A program made the translations under genes and the position numbers. 64,000 nt of DNA from Microcoleus vaginatus_C (GTDB lineage: Bacteria > Cyanobacteriota > Cyanobacteriia > Cyanobacteriales > Microcoleaceae): NCBI GenBank assembly GCA_040004035.1, contig JAMPLN010000019.1; one strand, 5' to 3'. Positions 1 through 8,024 of this stretch are shown here, one piece after another. A model generated the notes under the pieces. That model did no database searches. It was not told where the DNA came from and worked only from the letters and a program-made list of their open reading frames with translations. How positions within the stretch are numbered: the stretch's first letter is position 1; each line of letters starts with the position of its first letter.

Positions 1-1
1 C

Positions 2-793
2 TTATTTTGGTTCGGCTGCATCTTTGGCTTTTTTACGATTGCCGTGACAAAATTGCCGAGTTATGTATTGCCTTTAATCCCCGCCGCTGCGATTTTGGTA
101 ACGCTACTGTGGAGCGATATTATTGCAGGTAACGAACCAGAAAACAGGCGGATAAAGTTAGAAAAGAAACCGAATTCTTTACCGCGAGGGCTGTTAGTTA
201 CATACATTTTCAATGTCATATTTTTATTAATTGTAGCCGGAGCAACTTTCTACTGCTACAACTGGCTGGGAGACGACCCGGCAATGCCCAATTTTCCCCA
301 AGCAATTCAGCAGTCGGGATTGCTGATTGTAGGGGGTGCGATTTGGATAATTACAGCAGTCGCGATCGCACTTTTACTTTGGCAGCGGCAACAGCGCTGG
401 ATTTTGGTTGCTAACCTCATCGGGTTAGTAGCATTTATCATCTTTGGTCTTACTCCCGCCTACAAATTGGTCGATATCAACCGCCAGTTACCTCTGAGAC
501 AGTTAGCGCAGGTTGCGGTTCAACAAAAACTGCCGGGGGAAGAGTTTATTATGGTTGGTTTCTGGAAACCCAGTCTGGTTTTTTATACCCAAGAGCCGGT
601 GACTTACTACCGAGCTGTCACAAAGGCGATCGACTACATTAAGGAAGCTCAAAACCAAACTTCTCCCTCTGTTTTGTTGCTGGGATATCCAGAGAAATTT
701 GTGCAATTAGGATTGCAGCCAAATCAATATCAATTGTTGGACAGTCGGGGCGCTTACCAACTCGCCAGGGTTCCGAGACAAGCGTTTCGATAG
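2..793 (+). CDS. GT39/ArnT-like membrane glycosyltransferase, 3' part
   Basis: The reading frame is open to the left edge, so this is the C-terminal part of a larger gene; the GTG at 44 is internal rather than a start. The segment KLPSYVLPLIPAAAIL is typical of the multi-spanning region of PMT/ArnT (GT39) enzymes, which move sugars from polyprenyl-phosphate donors at the outer face of the membrane. At least four hydrophobic spans are visible, followed by a soluble tail of about 110 residues. Donor and acceptor cannot be inferred because the catalytic N-terminal loop lies outside the window. Confidence 0.7.
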   Translation, partial: LFWFGCIFGFFTIAVTKLPSYVLPLIPAAAILVTLLWSDIIAGNEPENRRIKLEKKPNSLPRGLLVTYIFNVIFLLIVAGATFYCYNWLGDDPAMPNFPQAIQQSGLLIVGGAIWIITAVAIALLLWQRQQRWILVANLIGLVAFIIFGLTPAYKLVDINRQLPLRQLAQVAVQQKLPGEEFIMVGFWKPSLVFYTQEPVTYYRAVTKAIDYIKEAQNQTSPSVLLLGYPEKFVQLGLQPNQYQLLDSRGAYQLARVPRQAFR

Positions 794-835
794 TGCCTAT
801 AGTGTGAACTCATACTTGTTGAACAAGGTAGAAAA

Positions 836-1363
836 ATGATTACAACTAAGAATCTTCAACTACTTGCCGTCGAAAGGATTCACATAGAAGCTTTCTTACG
901 AAGTAAAAGCGAGCTGGCAGCAATTTTAAATGTCATAGTGCCTAATAGCTGGCCTCTTTTCCCGGAAGCATTTTCCCTCCCTGCTGACGAATCTTGCGAA
1001 TCCAATCCGCCTCCAACTGACTGGCACAGCTACTTCTTTATTCATCCAAAAAATGAAGTGCTTGTCGGCAACGGAGGTTTCAAAGGCTCACCTGATGAAT
1101 CGGGGACTATAGAGATAGGTTATGAAATTGCTTCCGAATATTGGAATCGTGGATTTGCAACTGAGGTGGCACAGGGAATGATCGATTATGCTTTCGCTCA
1201 CGAGGAGGTGAAAGCAGTCATCGCTCACACTTTAGCTGAAAAAAATGCCTCGAATAGCGTGTTGCAAAAAGTGGGAATGAAGTTCATTGCAGAGGTGGAC
1301 GATCCTGAAGAAGGCAAGATATGGCGATGGCAAATAAGCAGGGATGAATATCATCCGACTTGA
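836..1363 (+). CDS. GNAT-family N-acetyltransferase (RimJ/RimL-like)
   Basis: The protein has 175 residues, the usual length for a single-domain GNAT enzyme. The segment GTIEIGYEIASEYWNRGFAT (about residues 90-110) followed by a helix matches the acetyl-CoA-binding core of RimJ/RimL-type transferases, and the NASNSVLQKVGMKF stretch is the usual C-terminal core motif. The ATG at 836 follows an AAGGTAG ribosome site. It would acetylate an amino group on a protein or small molecule; the substrate is unknown. It lies 42 bp after the glycosyltransferase and may be co-transcribed with it. Confidence 0.8.
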   Translation: MITTKNLQLLAVERIHIEAFLRSKSELAAILNVIVPNSWPLFPEAFSLPADESCESNPPPTDWHSYFFIHPKNEVLVGNGGFKGSPDESGTIEIGYEIASEYWNRGFATEVAQGMIDYAFAHEEVKAVIAHTLAEKNASNSVLQKVGMKFIAEVDDPEEGKIWRWQISRDEYHPT

Positions 1364-1500
1364 ACTGTAACGCCGTTTCGCTGTTTAAGTCATTGGTTTT
1401 GGCGGTAATTTGAAGGTTCTCGGTTGGAACATTAAATCTGGCAGATTGAATAAAAGCTATAATCTAGTCACTACCTAAAACCCGAAGCTCGGAGCCTACA

Positions 1501-1743
1501 ATGGTTTCAATTCTCAACAAACCCTCCTCGTTAATCCATGAGATTTGCATTGAAAAAGTCGATCGGTGGAAGTTGTTCAAATTTAGTGAGTCGCTCCAAC
1601 AGCGCAGGGAAAATTTGTTAGAGAAGAAGAAGGCAGACCAACTAATGGCAGAAGAGGCAGCCGAACTCGACGCCATTGGGGAATTAGATCGCATCTTTAC
1701 CCATATCAATGCAATGATGGTGGCTCAAGATGTCAATCAGTGA
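1501..1743 (+). CDS. Small conserved-looking hypothetical protein (80 aa)
   Basis: I do not recognise a named family. The 80-residue product is highly charged in its second half (KKKADQLMAEEAAELDAIGELDRIF) and is predicted to be helical, with no membrane segment or signal peptide. It resembles short cyanobacterial proteins carrying an AELDAIGELDRIF-type helix, sometimes found beside HNH or toxin-like genes; that resemblance is from memory. It stands alone between a GNAT gene and a convergent membrane-protein gene. Confidence 0.55.
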   Translation: MVSILNKPSSLIHEICIEKVDRWKLFKFSESLQQRRENLLEKKKADQLMAEEAAELDAIGELDRIFTHINAMMVAQDVNQ

Positions 1744-1766
1744 GGTGACGATATAGAACGTTTTGG

Positions 1767-2276
1767 TTAGCCTCGCCCTTCAATGTATCCCTTGACAAGT
1801 TGGGTAAAAGCTAATATCTCAAGCATTAAGTAAGTGAATAAATTAGCTATTAAGAATGATTTCTTCACTTTGCTTTTTTCAATTTTTTTTACTCCCCAAC
1901 TCCCTATTAATAATTCTAGGTAAACGGAAAAGAAAAACATAGGAATCAGTGTAATCATAATTTCCAACGGCAGAAATGGAAAAGAACCAGGCTGTACACG
2001 CACGGTTGTGTGGAAGACGATATGTCCAATAAACGCCCCAATACAGAGGATAATAAAACCTCCCCCAATCGTCGATATGATATTTGTTATAAAAGCAATA
2101 AAAATTGCTTTTAGGATACTGAGATTGAGTATTTTTTTGTGAAGGAAAGCTTCTATCGCGATAATTGGGATTAGCAAAATAATTTGATAGAAAACACTCT
2201 GACTGAATAATGGAATCCCTGCATTTGCGATATATAGAGATGTATTTAAGTGCATGAAAAAGCTAATAGAAAACAT
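1767..2276 (-). CDS. Hypothetical four-span membrane protein
   Basis: The frame could begin at 2384, but the first 36 codons are polar and unlike the rest, so I prefer the ATG at 2276 (MFSIS) or the one at 2255 (MHLNT); neither has a good ribosome site. The product of about 170 residues has around four hydrophobic segments, a cytoplasmic-type basic stretch (KKIEKSKVKKS) and a short tail. The LYIANAGIP start followed by transmembrane helices is familiar from uncharacterised cyanobacterial membrane proteins. Function is unknown. Confidence 0.5.
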   Translation of the reverse strand: MFSISFFMHLNTSLYIANAGIPLFSQSVFYQIILLIPIIAIEAFLHKKILNLSILKAIFIAFITNIISTIGGGFIILCIGAFIGHIVFHTTVRVQPGSFPFLPLEIMITLIPMFFFSVYLELLIGSWGVKKIEKSKVKKSFLIANLFTYLMLEILAFTQLVKGYIEGRG

Positions 2277-2402
2277 AGAAGTGGGTTTCCCGTAGTTATT
2301 AATGATGATAATTAGCCTGCCATTTGTTCGACCTACCCTCAACTTGGCTGAAACAAGGGATAATAGATAGGATGCCATTTTCATTGTAAAAGTGTGGTAG
2401 CC

Positions 2403-2621
2403 ATGACTGAGTTACTCGAACGTGCGATCGCCAAGTTAAAAACATTGTCTGCCAGCGAGCAAGATGCCCTCGCTTCAATGATTCTGGAAGAACTTGAAGA
2501 CGATAGGCGCTGGGATCAAGCATTCTCCCGTTCCCCAGATGCTCTTGCTAAACTCGCAGCGGCCGCAATGGCTGAGTATCGTGCAGGCAAAACCCAAGAA
2601 CTCGATCCAGAAACATTGTGA
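2403..2621 (+). CDS. Antitoxin-like protein of a ParE/RelE-type module
   Basis: This 72-residue acidic helical protein (TELLERAIAKLKTLSASEQDALASMILEEL) resembles the small antitoxins that precede ParE/RelE-like toxins in cyanobacteria. The ATG at 2403 is preferred over the GTG at 2394. It overlaps the next gene by 4 bp (GTGA), a sign of translational coupling. It would bind and neutralise the downstream toxin and probably repress its own promoter; no clear operator was seen upstream. Confidence 0.65.
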   Translation: MTELLERAIAKLKTLSASEQDALASMILEELEDDRRWDQAFSRSPDALAKLAAAAMAEYRAGKTQELDPETL

Positions 2622-2887
2622 AGTCAAACACTACAACCGAGTTCCGTAGATTATTTGCTGATTTACCCGAACAAGTTCAACAGCAGACACGCGGGGCGTA
2701 TCGCCAGTTCAAGGAAGACCCAAGTCATCCAAGCCTGCGTTTCAAGAAGGTGCATCCTGACTTACCAATTTACTCAGCCCGAATTAGCAAAAACTATCGA
2801 GCAGTTGGTCAGTTGGATGGAGACACTGCGATCTGGTTTTGGGTTGGTTCACACGCAGATTACGATAAATTGCTGGGGCAGTTGTAG
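2618..2887 (+). CDS. ParE/RelE superfamily toxin
   Basis: This 89-residue basic protein has the RelE/ParE fold pattern: an N-terminal helical pair (LPEQVQQQTRGAYRQFKEDPSHPSLRFKKV), then beta strands IYSARISKNYRAVGQLDGDTAIWFWVGSHADYDKLL. The HPSLRFKKV and YRAVG segments are typical of this superfamily. The start is a GTG inside the antitoxin stop region. The target (ribosome-bound mRNA or gyrase) cannot be told from sequence alone. Confidence 0.75.
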   Translation: MKSNTTTEFRRLFADLPEQVQQQTRGAYRQFKEDPSHPSLRFKKVHPDLPIYSARISKNYRAVGQLDGDTAIWFWVGSHADYDKLLGQL

Positions 2888-3021
2888 CACGATGGGGGGA
2901 ATCAATTCGGGAAGGAATGGCAACGCCGATCGCACTTCTCGATCGCCCTTTAGACTGGTAACTTAGCCGACCATACGTGCAATAATCAGCCATATTATCT
3001 GGTACGCGATCGCCTGAACCT

Positions 3022-4782
3022 ATGGATGCGCTAATCGGCAAAACTTTACAGGGTGGAAAGTACACCCTCGAACAAGAATTGGGCCGCGGCGGCTTTGGAA
3101 TAACTTTCAGGGCAAATCACCGCTATTTAGGACAGCCTGTAGTCATTAAAACCCTCAACGAATCTCTGCGGCAGCAACCCAATTTTGCTGAGTTCGATCG
3201 CAAGTTTCAAGACGAAGCGAGGCGGTTGGCTTCCTGCGTTCATCCGAATATTGTCCGCGTCAGCGATTTCTTTGTGGAAGACGGGCAGCCTTACATGGTG
3301 ATGGACTACATAGCCGGTCAGAATTTGGGCGATGTAGTTGGTTCAAATAATCCGCTGCCAGAAAATCTCGCAATTCTCTACATCACTCAAATTGGGGCTG
3401 CTTTGAAGGCAGTTCATCAAAAGGGTTTGCTGCACCGAGATGTCAAGCCGCAAAACATTCTTTTGCGCCAAGGTACTCAGGAAGTCGTGCTGATTGATTT
3501 TGGCATTGCCCGCGAGTTTACTCCCGGTGCAACCCAAAGTCACACTAATATGGTGTCCGACGGCTACGCGCCACCAGAACAGTATTTTGCCCAAGGAAAA
3601 TATACGCCCGCAACAGATGTTTATGGTATGGCGGCGACGCTTTACACTTTACTGACAGCACAGGTGCCGGTGGCTGCAATTTTGCGTACCAGTCAGCCGA
3701 TGCCTTCACCCCGCGACTTGCAGCCTCAGCTAAGTGCGGCTGTCAGTTCTGCGGTGATGCGGGGGATGACGGTAGAAGCTCAAAATCGCCCTGCTACCGT
3801 GGATGAGTGGCTGTCGCTGCTGCATGGGCAGCCTCATGGTGCAGCGTCGCCGAGCACCGGGCCGACGGTGGCGGTGATTCCGGGACACGGGCCTCAGTCG
3901 CCTGCGGGTTCCAGAACAGCGCCTGCTGTGGTGTCTTCTGGGGACAACAACCGCAAGGTTTGGTGGATTTTGGGGTTCGTGGCGATCGCACTTTTTGTGG
4001 CAGGTTTGGTCGGGATTGCTAGGGTTTTCCTCAGCCGGCCGTCTTCGGAACCCGCACCGGTGGTCCAGGACGATCGCACTTCGGCCCCTGCTGATCCAGA
4101 CGCGCGCTCAAGCCCCGCACCAATTCCCGCGCCCACACCAACGCCTTTCTCGCCGACTCCCAGAGAAACTCCGCCGCCTGCTGCTGAAACTCCAGCGCCT
4201 GCTGCTGAAACTCCAGCGCCCGCTGCTGAAACTCCAACACCAGCCCCAGCGCCAACACCAGCGCCTTCTCCCGAGGCTGTCGAACCCACACCAACGGAAA
4301 AACTTGTTGACAAAGAGTTGCCGCCAGATCGATCGCCCGCACCCAGCGAACAACCGGGAACCAATTATCAGAAGACTCCCACCATCCCTGGGTATGCCGT
4401 TGGTACGCCGGAAAGTCAGATTTTATCCGAATTGGGAGAACCGACAGACTCTCAAGCGCGGGGCTATTGGCCGAATACTCGCACCGCACTTTACGAAATA
4501 TTGCCAAATCGGATTACTCTCGGCTACATTTACGATCGCGATTCGGGCCAGCTAGTACAAACAGAGGGTTCTTTTGCCCAGTCAGTGGACGCTTTGGTAG
4601 TGCGAACCGCGTTAAACGGGATGGTGGGCGGCGCCAGCCGAGAGATTTTGCAAGGGCTCGGCGACGTGCAGCAGCGCCGGAGTAATCGGTTTACGTTTAG
4701 GAAGGGTTCGCTGGAAGGGACGATCGAACGCAATGAGCGCGATCGGATTTACATCGGCGTCTGGGACGAAAATTTGCATTAA
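3022..4782 (+). CDS. Eukaryote-like Ser/Thr protein kinase with Pro/Ala-rich linker and C-terminal sensor-like domain
   Basis: Residues about 14-270 form a Hanks-type kinase domain: the glycine loop GRGGFG (21-26), lysine K43, HRDVKPQN with catalytic D140, and the DFG motif at D159. A single membrane span lies at about 313-337. A linker rich in Pro, Ala, Thr and Glu follows, with three near-identical PAAETPA units. The C-terminal domain of about 135 residues begins near IPGYAVGTPESQILSELGEP and is probably extracytoplasmic. The layout suggests a membrane receptor kinase whose outer domain senses an unknown signal. The linker DNA is itself a short tandem repeat. Confidence 0.9.
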   Translation: MDALIGKTLQGGKYTLEQELGRGGFGITFRANHRYLGQPVVIKTLNESLRQQPNFAEFDRKFQDEARRLASCVHPNIVRVSDFFVEDGQPYMVMDYIAGQNLGDVVGSNNPLPENLAILYITQIGAALKAVHQKGLLHRDVKPQNILLRQGTQEVVLIDFGIAREFTPGATQSHTNMVSDGYAPPEQYFAQGKYTPATDVYGMAATLYTLLTAQVPVAAILRTSQPMPSPRDLQPQLSAAVSSAVMRGMTVEAQNRPATVDEWLSLLHGQPHGAASPSTGPTVAVIPGHGPQSPAGSRTAPAVVSSGDNNRKVWWILGFVAIALFVAGLVGIARVFLSRPSSEPAPVVQDDRTSAPADPDARSSPAPIPAPTPTPFSPTPRETPPPAAETPAPAAETPAPAAETPTPAPAPTPAPSPEAVEPTPTEKLVDKELPPDRSPAPSEQPGTNYQKTPTIPGYAVGTPESQILSELGEPTDSQARGYWPNTRTALYEILPNRITLGYIYDRDSGQLVQTEGSFAQSVDALVVRTALNGMVGGASREILQGLGDVQQRRSNRFTFRKGSLEGTIERNERDRIYIGVWDENLH

Positions 4783-4801
4783 ACTTGGCAGGGCTGACAT
4801 T

Positions 4802-4904
4802 TTGCACCCTTGTCAATAAACCTGGGCGGGCTCTTCGGCCCACCCCACAGGAAAACTCAACTCTTGTGGAACAGGCCGGAAAGCCTGTTCAAGAAAATGG
4901 TGCA
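4802..4904 (+). repeat. MITE-like element, copy 1 of a TTGCACC-ended family
   Basis: This 103-bp AT/GC-mosaic block begins TTGCACC and ends GGTGCA. Its core (about 4826-4890) contains two hairpins, GGGCGGGCTCTTCGGCCCACC and AACAGGCCGGAAAGCCTGTT. The same block occurs in opposite orientation at 31011-31118. It encodes no protein. It lies in the spacer after the kinase gene, where its hairpins could also end or stabilise the transcript. Confidence 0.75.
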
Positions 4905-4970
4905 CGATGTAAATATTCCCGACTCAGCTTTGTGCCAAAATCCAAAATCCAAAACCTAAAATCGGTTGAC

Positions 4971-4999
4971 TTGACGCAACACGAAATATTGTCTATCAT
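4971..4999 (+). promoter_or_regulatory. Sigma-70-type promoter of ssrA
   Basis: TTGACG at 4971-4976 and TATCAT at 4994-4999 are separated by exactly 17 bp. The mature tmRNA 5' end is 14 bp further on, which leaves a few leader bases for RNase P to remove. Confidence 0.7.
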
Positions 5000-5013
5000 A
5001 AAAGAACACACGA

Positions 5014-5401
5014 GGGGCTGTAATGGTTTCGACAGGGTGGCGAAAGCTGCTCCGTGATGCAGGTCGAGAGGGAGTCTACTCTCGTTAATATCGGCTCAAA
5101 AAAAATAGTAAATGCGAACAACATCGTTCCTTTCGCTCGCAAAGCCGTAGCTGTAGCCTAAAAACTTCTTGAGCTCGGTTTAGAGTGTATGCCACCTCAC
5201 TCCGTTAAAGGTAGCATAACAACCCCCAACGGATGCCCTAGCTAAACGTTTCTAGTCGGCTAGCTAGGAAAGCAATCACTAGAAAATCCCCCCATTTGGG
5301 ATAAAAATGGTTCCCGCCCCGAGGATTAGAGGGGATAAACCTGTGAACGATCGGAAGGTAAATACCCGCTTTGGACGGCAGTTCGATTCTGCCCAGTTCC
5401 A
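5014..5401 (+). ncRNA. ssrA: Transfer-messenger RNA (tmRNA)
   Basis: The 5' end GGGGCTG pairs with CAGTTCC near the 3' end to form the tRNA-like acceptor stem, and GTTCGATTC supplies the T loop. The internal tag frame starts at the resume codon GCG (5115) and reads ANNIVPFARKAVAVA before a TAA stop at 5160-5162, which is a cyanobacterial-type tag with a small hydrophobic C-terminus. The gene appears uninterrupted, in one piece. Its RNA rescues stalled ribosomes with SmpB and marks the released peptide for proteolysis. CCA is not encoded: the sequence after the discriminator A is TAA. Confidence 0.95.
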
Positions 5402-5460
5402 TAAAAAAAGTAGCGTAAAATCAATGGTTTAAGCCATTTGAAAGTTACTTTAAAGCATTA

Positions 5461-5491
5461 AAAGGGCCCAGAGTTAACTCTGGGCCCTTTT
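5461..5491 (+). terminator. Intrinsic terminator of ssrA
   Basis: AAAGGGCCCAGAGTT pairs with its perfect inverted copy and is followed by TTTT. It is a very stable GC-rich hairpin 60 bp after the tmRNA 3' end. Confidence 0.85.
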
Positions 5492-5540
5492 GTTTGGCCT
5501 ATATCTGGCTTATAGCTGAGTCTAGATCCCCCTCGCATCC

Positions 5541-5685
5541 CAGGGCTGTTTCATTCTCAGGAAAATCAGGGTTTTGTGGGGGTAGTGCCCCTGTGCCTAC
5601 CCCCTCACCGACGATCAAATGGGCGTTTCAGGCATCGGGGCAACGACGGGGGGGTTTGCCCCGGAGCGAGAATGAAACAGCCCTG
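5541..5685. mobile_element. MITE with 18-bp perfect inverted repeats and 10-bp target duplication
   Basis: CAGGGCTGTTTCATTCTC at 5541-5558 is exactly inverted at 5668-5685. The 10-bp sequence CCTCGCATCC directly flanks both ends (5531-5540 and 5686-5695), which is the mark of a transposition event. The 145-bp interior has no gene but holds an internal hairpin (GGGGGTAG...CTACCCCC, about 5576-5602). A 10-bp duplication would fit mobilisation by an IS4-like transposase, but the family is an inference. It sits in the ssrA-ndhA spacer. Confidence 0.85.
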
Positions 5686-5695
5686 CCTCGCATCC

Positions 5696-6029
5696 CCATA
5701 ATTAATTAAAGGGAGTCGGGGGGATCGAGGTTTGAGACACGAGACTGCATAAATCCAGATTGATTTCTTACTCAAAATCGATCGGGCACTCAACAGTCAA
5801 CAGTCAACAGTCAACAGCCAACCCTCAACCATAAGTTACCCACCCATTAGCTACGCTGCGGGCTCATATAATTAGAACTTCACCCTGTCTGTGCGTTCTT
5901 GGAGCCTGTCGGGCGATATACTATTAGGCGGTAAAGCATTAAAAATCTTTACAAAGACCCCGATTTCTAAGCCTACTCCTACAAAGGACGGGTGAAAAAT
6001 TATATGCTGATCGCTCAAAAGCTGGACAA
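5696..6029. other. Spacer upstream of ndhA, with a CAACAGT heptamer array
   Basis: I see no gene here. Three perfect CAACAGT units at 5791-5811 are followed by a degenerate copy. The ndhA leader must lie in the right part, but no convincing -35/-10 pair stands out. Confidence 0.5.
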
Positions 6030-7148
6030 ATGAACCCAGGAATTGACTTACAAGGAAGTTTCGTAGAAGCCCTCATGAATTTGGGCTTACCGGCGGACAT
6101 CGCCCAAGTGCTTTGGCTACCGCTGCCAATGTTGCTGATGATTGTCGCTGCCGTTTTCGGGGTACTCACTAGCGTCTGGCTGGAACGGAAAATTTCCGCC
6201 GCCGCTCAACAGCGGGTAGGCCCGGAATTCATCGGCCCTCTGGGAGTTTTAGCACCCGTTGCTGACGGTCTGAAGTTGGTATTCAAAGAAGACATCGTAC
6301 CTGCAAAAGCTGACGCGCTGCTATTTACCCTAGGCCCGGTAATTGTGGTGATTCCAGTTTTTCTCTCCTACTTAATCGTCCCCTTCGGAGAGCATATGCT
6401 GATCGCCGATATGGGGACAGCGATATTTCTGTGGATTGCCCTGTCTAGCATTCAGCCGATCGGCTTGCTGATGTCCGGCTATGCTTCAAACAACAAATAC
6501 GCCCTCCTCGGAGGACTCAGAGCCGCGGCTCAATCCCTCAGCTACGAAATTCCCCTAGCTTTGGCAGTATTGGCAGTCGTGATGATGTCCAATAGCCTCA
6601 GTACGATCGACATCGTACACCAGCAAGCCGACTACGGCATTCTCGGCTGGAATATCTGGCGGCAACCAGCAGGTTTCCTGATTTTCTGGATCGCAGCACT
6701 AGCAGAATGCGAACGGTTGCCCTTTGACCTCCCGGAAGCAGAAGAAGAATTGGTAGCAGGATATCAGACTGAGTACACAGGCATGAAATTTGCTTTGTAC
6801 TATATCGCTTCCTACGTTAACCTCGTCCTTTCTTGCCTGCTAGTAGCAGTTTTGTACCTCGGCGGCTGGGAATGCCCGATTCCTGTCGAAGTGCTGACAA
6901 ATGCCCTGGGATTGAGCGAGACGACTCCTTGGTTGCAGGTAATTACTGGCTTGGTGGGCATTACGATGACCATGTTGAAAGCCTACTTTTTCCTGTTTCT
7001 GGCAGTTCTGCTCCGCTGGACTCTGCCGCGAGTTCGGATAGACCAATTGCTAGATTTGGGATGGAAGTTTTTACTTCCTGTTTCTCTAGTTAATTTGCTA
7101 TTGACCGCAGCTTTGAAACTTGCCTTTCCCTTTGCTTTTGGCGGTTAA
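6030..7148 (+). CDS. ndhA: NAD(P)H-quinone oxidoreductase subunit 1 (NdhA)
   Basis: The 372-residue, multi-span protein matches NdhA/NuoH. The conserved segment WLERKISAAAQQRVGPEFIG (about residues 50-70) and the acidic loop FDLPEAEEELVAGYQTEY (about 235-255) are hallmarks of the subunit that forms the quinone entry site at the base of the membrane arm. In cyanobacteria NDH-1 lies in the thylakoid membrane and takes electrons from ferredoxin for respiration and cyclic flow. It is first in the order ndhA-I-G-E, which is conserved in cyanobacteria and plastids. Confidence 0.97.
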   Translation: MNPGIDLQGSFVEALMNLGLPADIAQVLWLPLPMLLMIVAAVFGVLTSVWLERKISAAAQQRVGPEFIGPLGVLAPVADGLKLVFKEDIVPAKADALLFTLGPVIVVIPVFLSYLIVPFGEHMLIADMGTAIFLWIALSSIQPIGLLMSGYASNNKYALLGGLRAAAQSLSYEIPLALAVLAVVMMSNSLSTIDIVHQQADYGILGWNIWRQPAGFLIFWIAALAECERLPFDLPEAEEELVAGYQTEYTGMKFALYYIASYVNLVLSCLLVAVLYLGGWECPIPVEVLTNALGLSETTPWLQVITGLVGITMTMLKAYFFLFLAVLLRWTLPRVRIDQLLDLGWKFLLPVSLVNLLLTAALKLAFPFAFGG

Positions 7149-7251
7149 TTAATAATAGGTAAAGGGCAACAGCTAAACAAAAATAGCTGTTAACCAATTA
7201 CCTATTATAAATTAGCAATCACCAAAAACTCAAGTACAGAGAGAGAACACC

Positions 7252-7827
7252 ATGCTAAAATTCCTCAATCAAGTAGGCGAATACGCCAAAGAGACTCTTC
7301 AAGCTGCTAAGTATATCGGTCAAGGGCTATCTGTTACATTTGACCACATGAGACGCCGGCCGATTACGGTGCAGTATCCTTACGAGAAACTAATTCCTTC
7401 CGAACGTTTCCGGGGCAGAATTCACTTTGAATTTGACAAGTGCATCTCCTGCGAAGTCTGCGTTCGGGTATGTCCGATAAACTTACCTGTAGTGGATTGG
7501 GAATTTAACAAAGAAACTAAGAAGAAACAACTCAAGCACTACAGTATCGATTTCGGAGTCTGTATCTTCTGCGGCAACTGCGTAGAATATTGTCCGACTA
7601 ATTGTTTGTCGATGACAGAAGAGTATGAGTTAGCCACCTACGAACGTCATGAATTGAATTTTGACAACGTGGCCCTCGGACGTTTGCCCTACAAGGTTAC
7701 AGATGACCCGATGGTGACACCGATGCGCGAATTCGCTTATTTGCCGAAAGGTGCGATCGACCCTCATGAAGTTTCCTACACCGATCGCCGCGCCGGTCTG
7801 CGTCCAGAGGAAATTATCGAAAAGTAA
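7252..7827 (+). CDS. ndhI: NAD(P)H-quinone oxidoreductase subunit I (NdhI), 2x[4Fe-4S]
   Basis: The protein has 191 residues with two ferredoxin motifs: C64-x2-C67-x2-C70-x3-C74 and C104-x2-C107-x2-C110-x3-C114, each ending in CP or C followed by the partner cluster. These bind the two tetranuclear clusters that carry electrons along the peripheral arm to the quinone site. The N-terminal amphipathic helix sits on the membrane beside NdhA. A GAGAGAA ribosome site precedes the ATG. It is 103 bp after ndhA and in the same operon. Confidence 0.97.
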   Translation: MLKFLNQVGEYAKETLQAAKYIGQGLSVTFDHMRRRPITVQYPYEKLIPSERFRGRIHFEFDKCISCEVCVRVCPINLPVVDWEFNKETKKKQLKHYSIDFGVCIFCGNCVEYCPTNCLSMTEEYELATYERHELNFDNVALGRLPYKVTDDPMVTPMREFAYLPKGAIDPHEVSYTDRRAGLRPEEIIEK

Positions 7828-7830
7828 GTA

Positions 7831-8004
7831 ATGGGGCATGGGGCATGGGGCATGGGGCATGGGGCATAGTTAGTAGTTAGTGGTTAATGGTTAATGATTA
7901 CTTGTTAGTAGTTTTTCTAATAACAAATAACAAATTTCCAATGCCAAATGCCCAATGCCAAATGCCCAATGCCCAATGCCCAATGCCCAATGCCCAATGC
8001 CCAA
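7831..8004. repeat. Two heptamer tandem arrays between ndhI and ndhG
   Basis: Five perfect ATGGGGC units (7831-7865) follow the ndhI stop directly. After 75 bp an ATGCCCA/ATGCCAA array (7941-8004) runs up to the ndhG ribosome site. The two arrays are nearly complementary (GGGCAT against ATGCCC), so the transcript could fold into a long stem between the two genes. Such short tandemly repeated repetitive (STRR) sequences are known from cyanobacteria. Confidence 0.85.
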
Positions 8005-8024
8005 TTAACAGAGGATAAAAAATT

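Noticed and set aside
3894..4364. 156-codon minus-strand frame inside the kinase linker
   Set aside because: It is antisense to a clear kinase and is built from the repetitive GCT/GGA linker; its protein is only Gly-Ala-Val repeats.
4785..5057. 90-codon plus-strand frame
   Set aside because: It runs through a MITE-like repeat and into the tmRNA gene, so it cannot be coding.
7831..8004. CRISPR-like array
   Set aside because: Units are 7 bp with no spacers; this is a short tandem repeat.
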